Of a DNA stretch of 14,930 nucleotides, positions 14,626 to 14,930 are shown in pieces. The stretch spans positions 1 to 14,930 of the forward strand of contig JAISBC010000006.1 in NCBI GenBank assembly GCA_031266385.1, in the 5' to 3' direction. Source of the stretch: Holosporales bacterium. Lineage in GTDB: Bacteria > Pseudomonadota > Alphaproteobacteria > RUG11792. The notes under the pieces were generated by a model. The model saw nothing but the letters and a program-made list of their open reading frames with translations. It was not told where the DNA came from and searched no databases. The translations under genes and the position numbers were made by a program. Within the stretch, counting starts at the first letter, position 1. Every line of letters starts with the position of its first letter.

Positions 14626-14930
14626 GTGGATATTCTTAGAGTATGTGCATTTATGGCTTGGGGTCTCTTGTTTGCTTCGTCGGGCGCTTCCTGCTCGGAT
14701 GATCTAAACCAGGCTTTGATCGTGTCTGCCAAGAATAATGAGGCCTCTGCTCAAGAAGACGCTCCTTCTGATGATGACGACGCGCAGGCCAAGCCAGTTA
14801 GAGGTTCCGCGGCACCAAGCACAGAAGAGGTATCAGGGACTATTTGTGATGTGACGGGATTTTATAGCGGTGCCCAGATTGGCCCCAATTTTATAAGTAA
14901 CAAGTTTAAGAAGAATGCTGTGGCCAAGGA
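14626..14930 (+). CDS. Exported protein, probable outer-membrane beta-barrel, 3' end outside the window
   Basis: A frame opens at GTG 14626, 7 bp after TGAGG, and runs to the window end (101 codons and two bases). The N-terminus is a signal peptide: MDILRVCAFMAWGLLFASS, cleavage near SGAS or before CSDD, so a lipoprotein-like Cys is also possible. The mature part starts with an acidic, low-complexity linker (EDAPSDDDDAQA at about 48-59). Next comes ICDVTGFYSGAQIGPNF, which resembles the first strand of opacity-type barrels and the CEPGVYGNVWLGLHL of the upstream gene. An internal ATG at 14653 would shorten the signal peptide. It is probably a diverged paralogue of the 12872-14440 gene. Confidence 0.7.
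   Translation, partial: MDILRVCAFMAWGLLFASSGASCSDDLNQALIVSAKNNEASAQEDAPSDDDDAQAKPVRGSAAPSTEEVSGTICDVTGFYSGAQIGPNFISNKFKKNAVAK

Overview
The window looks like a chromosomal segment of an alphaproteobacterium, probably a host-associated or intracellular one of the Holosporales/Rickettsiales type. The basis is the alphaproteobacterial housekeeping genes (gatA-gatB, lpxI, recA, dxs), one isolated gene resembling the portal gene of alphaproteobacterial gene transfer agents, and several secreted or outer-membrane proteins with no recognisable relatives. The lineage is inferred from gene content and protein flavour, not proven. No tRNA, rRNA, CRISPR array or intact insertion sequence was seen.

Layout. 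1-1347: a minus-strand secreted, membrane-anchored protein of unknown function (ends 244). 1348-1668: divergent intergenic DNA with a palindromic operator-like site. 1669-4696: gatA-gatB operon on the plus strand, making two of the three subunits of the Asp/Glu-tRNA amidotransferase; gatC is not here. 4697-5059: a convergent gap rich in inverted repeats. 5060-6966 (minus): recA followed by lpxI, the UDP-2,3-diacylglucosamine hydrolase of lipid A synthesis. 6967-7437: a divergent gap. 7438-8637 (plus): a full-length HK97/GTA-type portal gene with no other phage gene beside it. 8630-12676 (minus): dxs (first enzyme of the MEP isoprenoid pathway), then three small secreted, C-terminally membrane-anchored proteins about 50 bp apart. 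12872-14930 (plus): two tandem exported proteins with outer-membrane-barrel character, the second cut by the window end.

The main finding is the cluster behind dxs. Two of its genes (9278-9927 and 9978-10821) start with the same ribosome binding site and nearly the same 20-codon leader, which ends in an uninterrupted run of G (16 and 15 G). The run lies inside the signal peptide, between the basic n-region and the hydrophobic core. Each gene reads through only with 14 or 17 G, so both are out of frame (OFF) in this sequence. This has the form of a phase-variable contingency locus controlling export of surface proteins. The third gene (8630-9226) has no G run but shares the architecture and a motif of the FW...K...FDxLV type, so the three look like diverged paralogues. 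DXS also appears to carry Lys in place of both substrate-phosphate-binding Arg residues.
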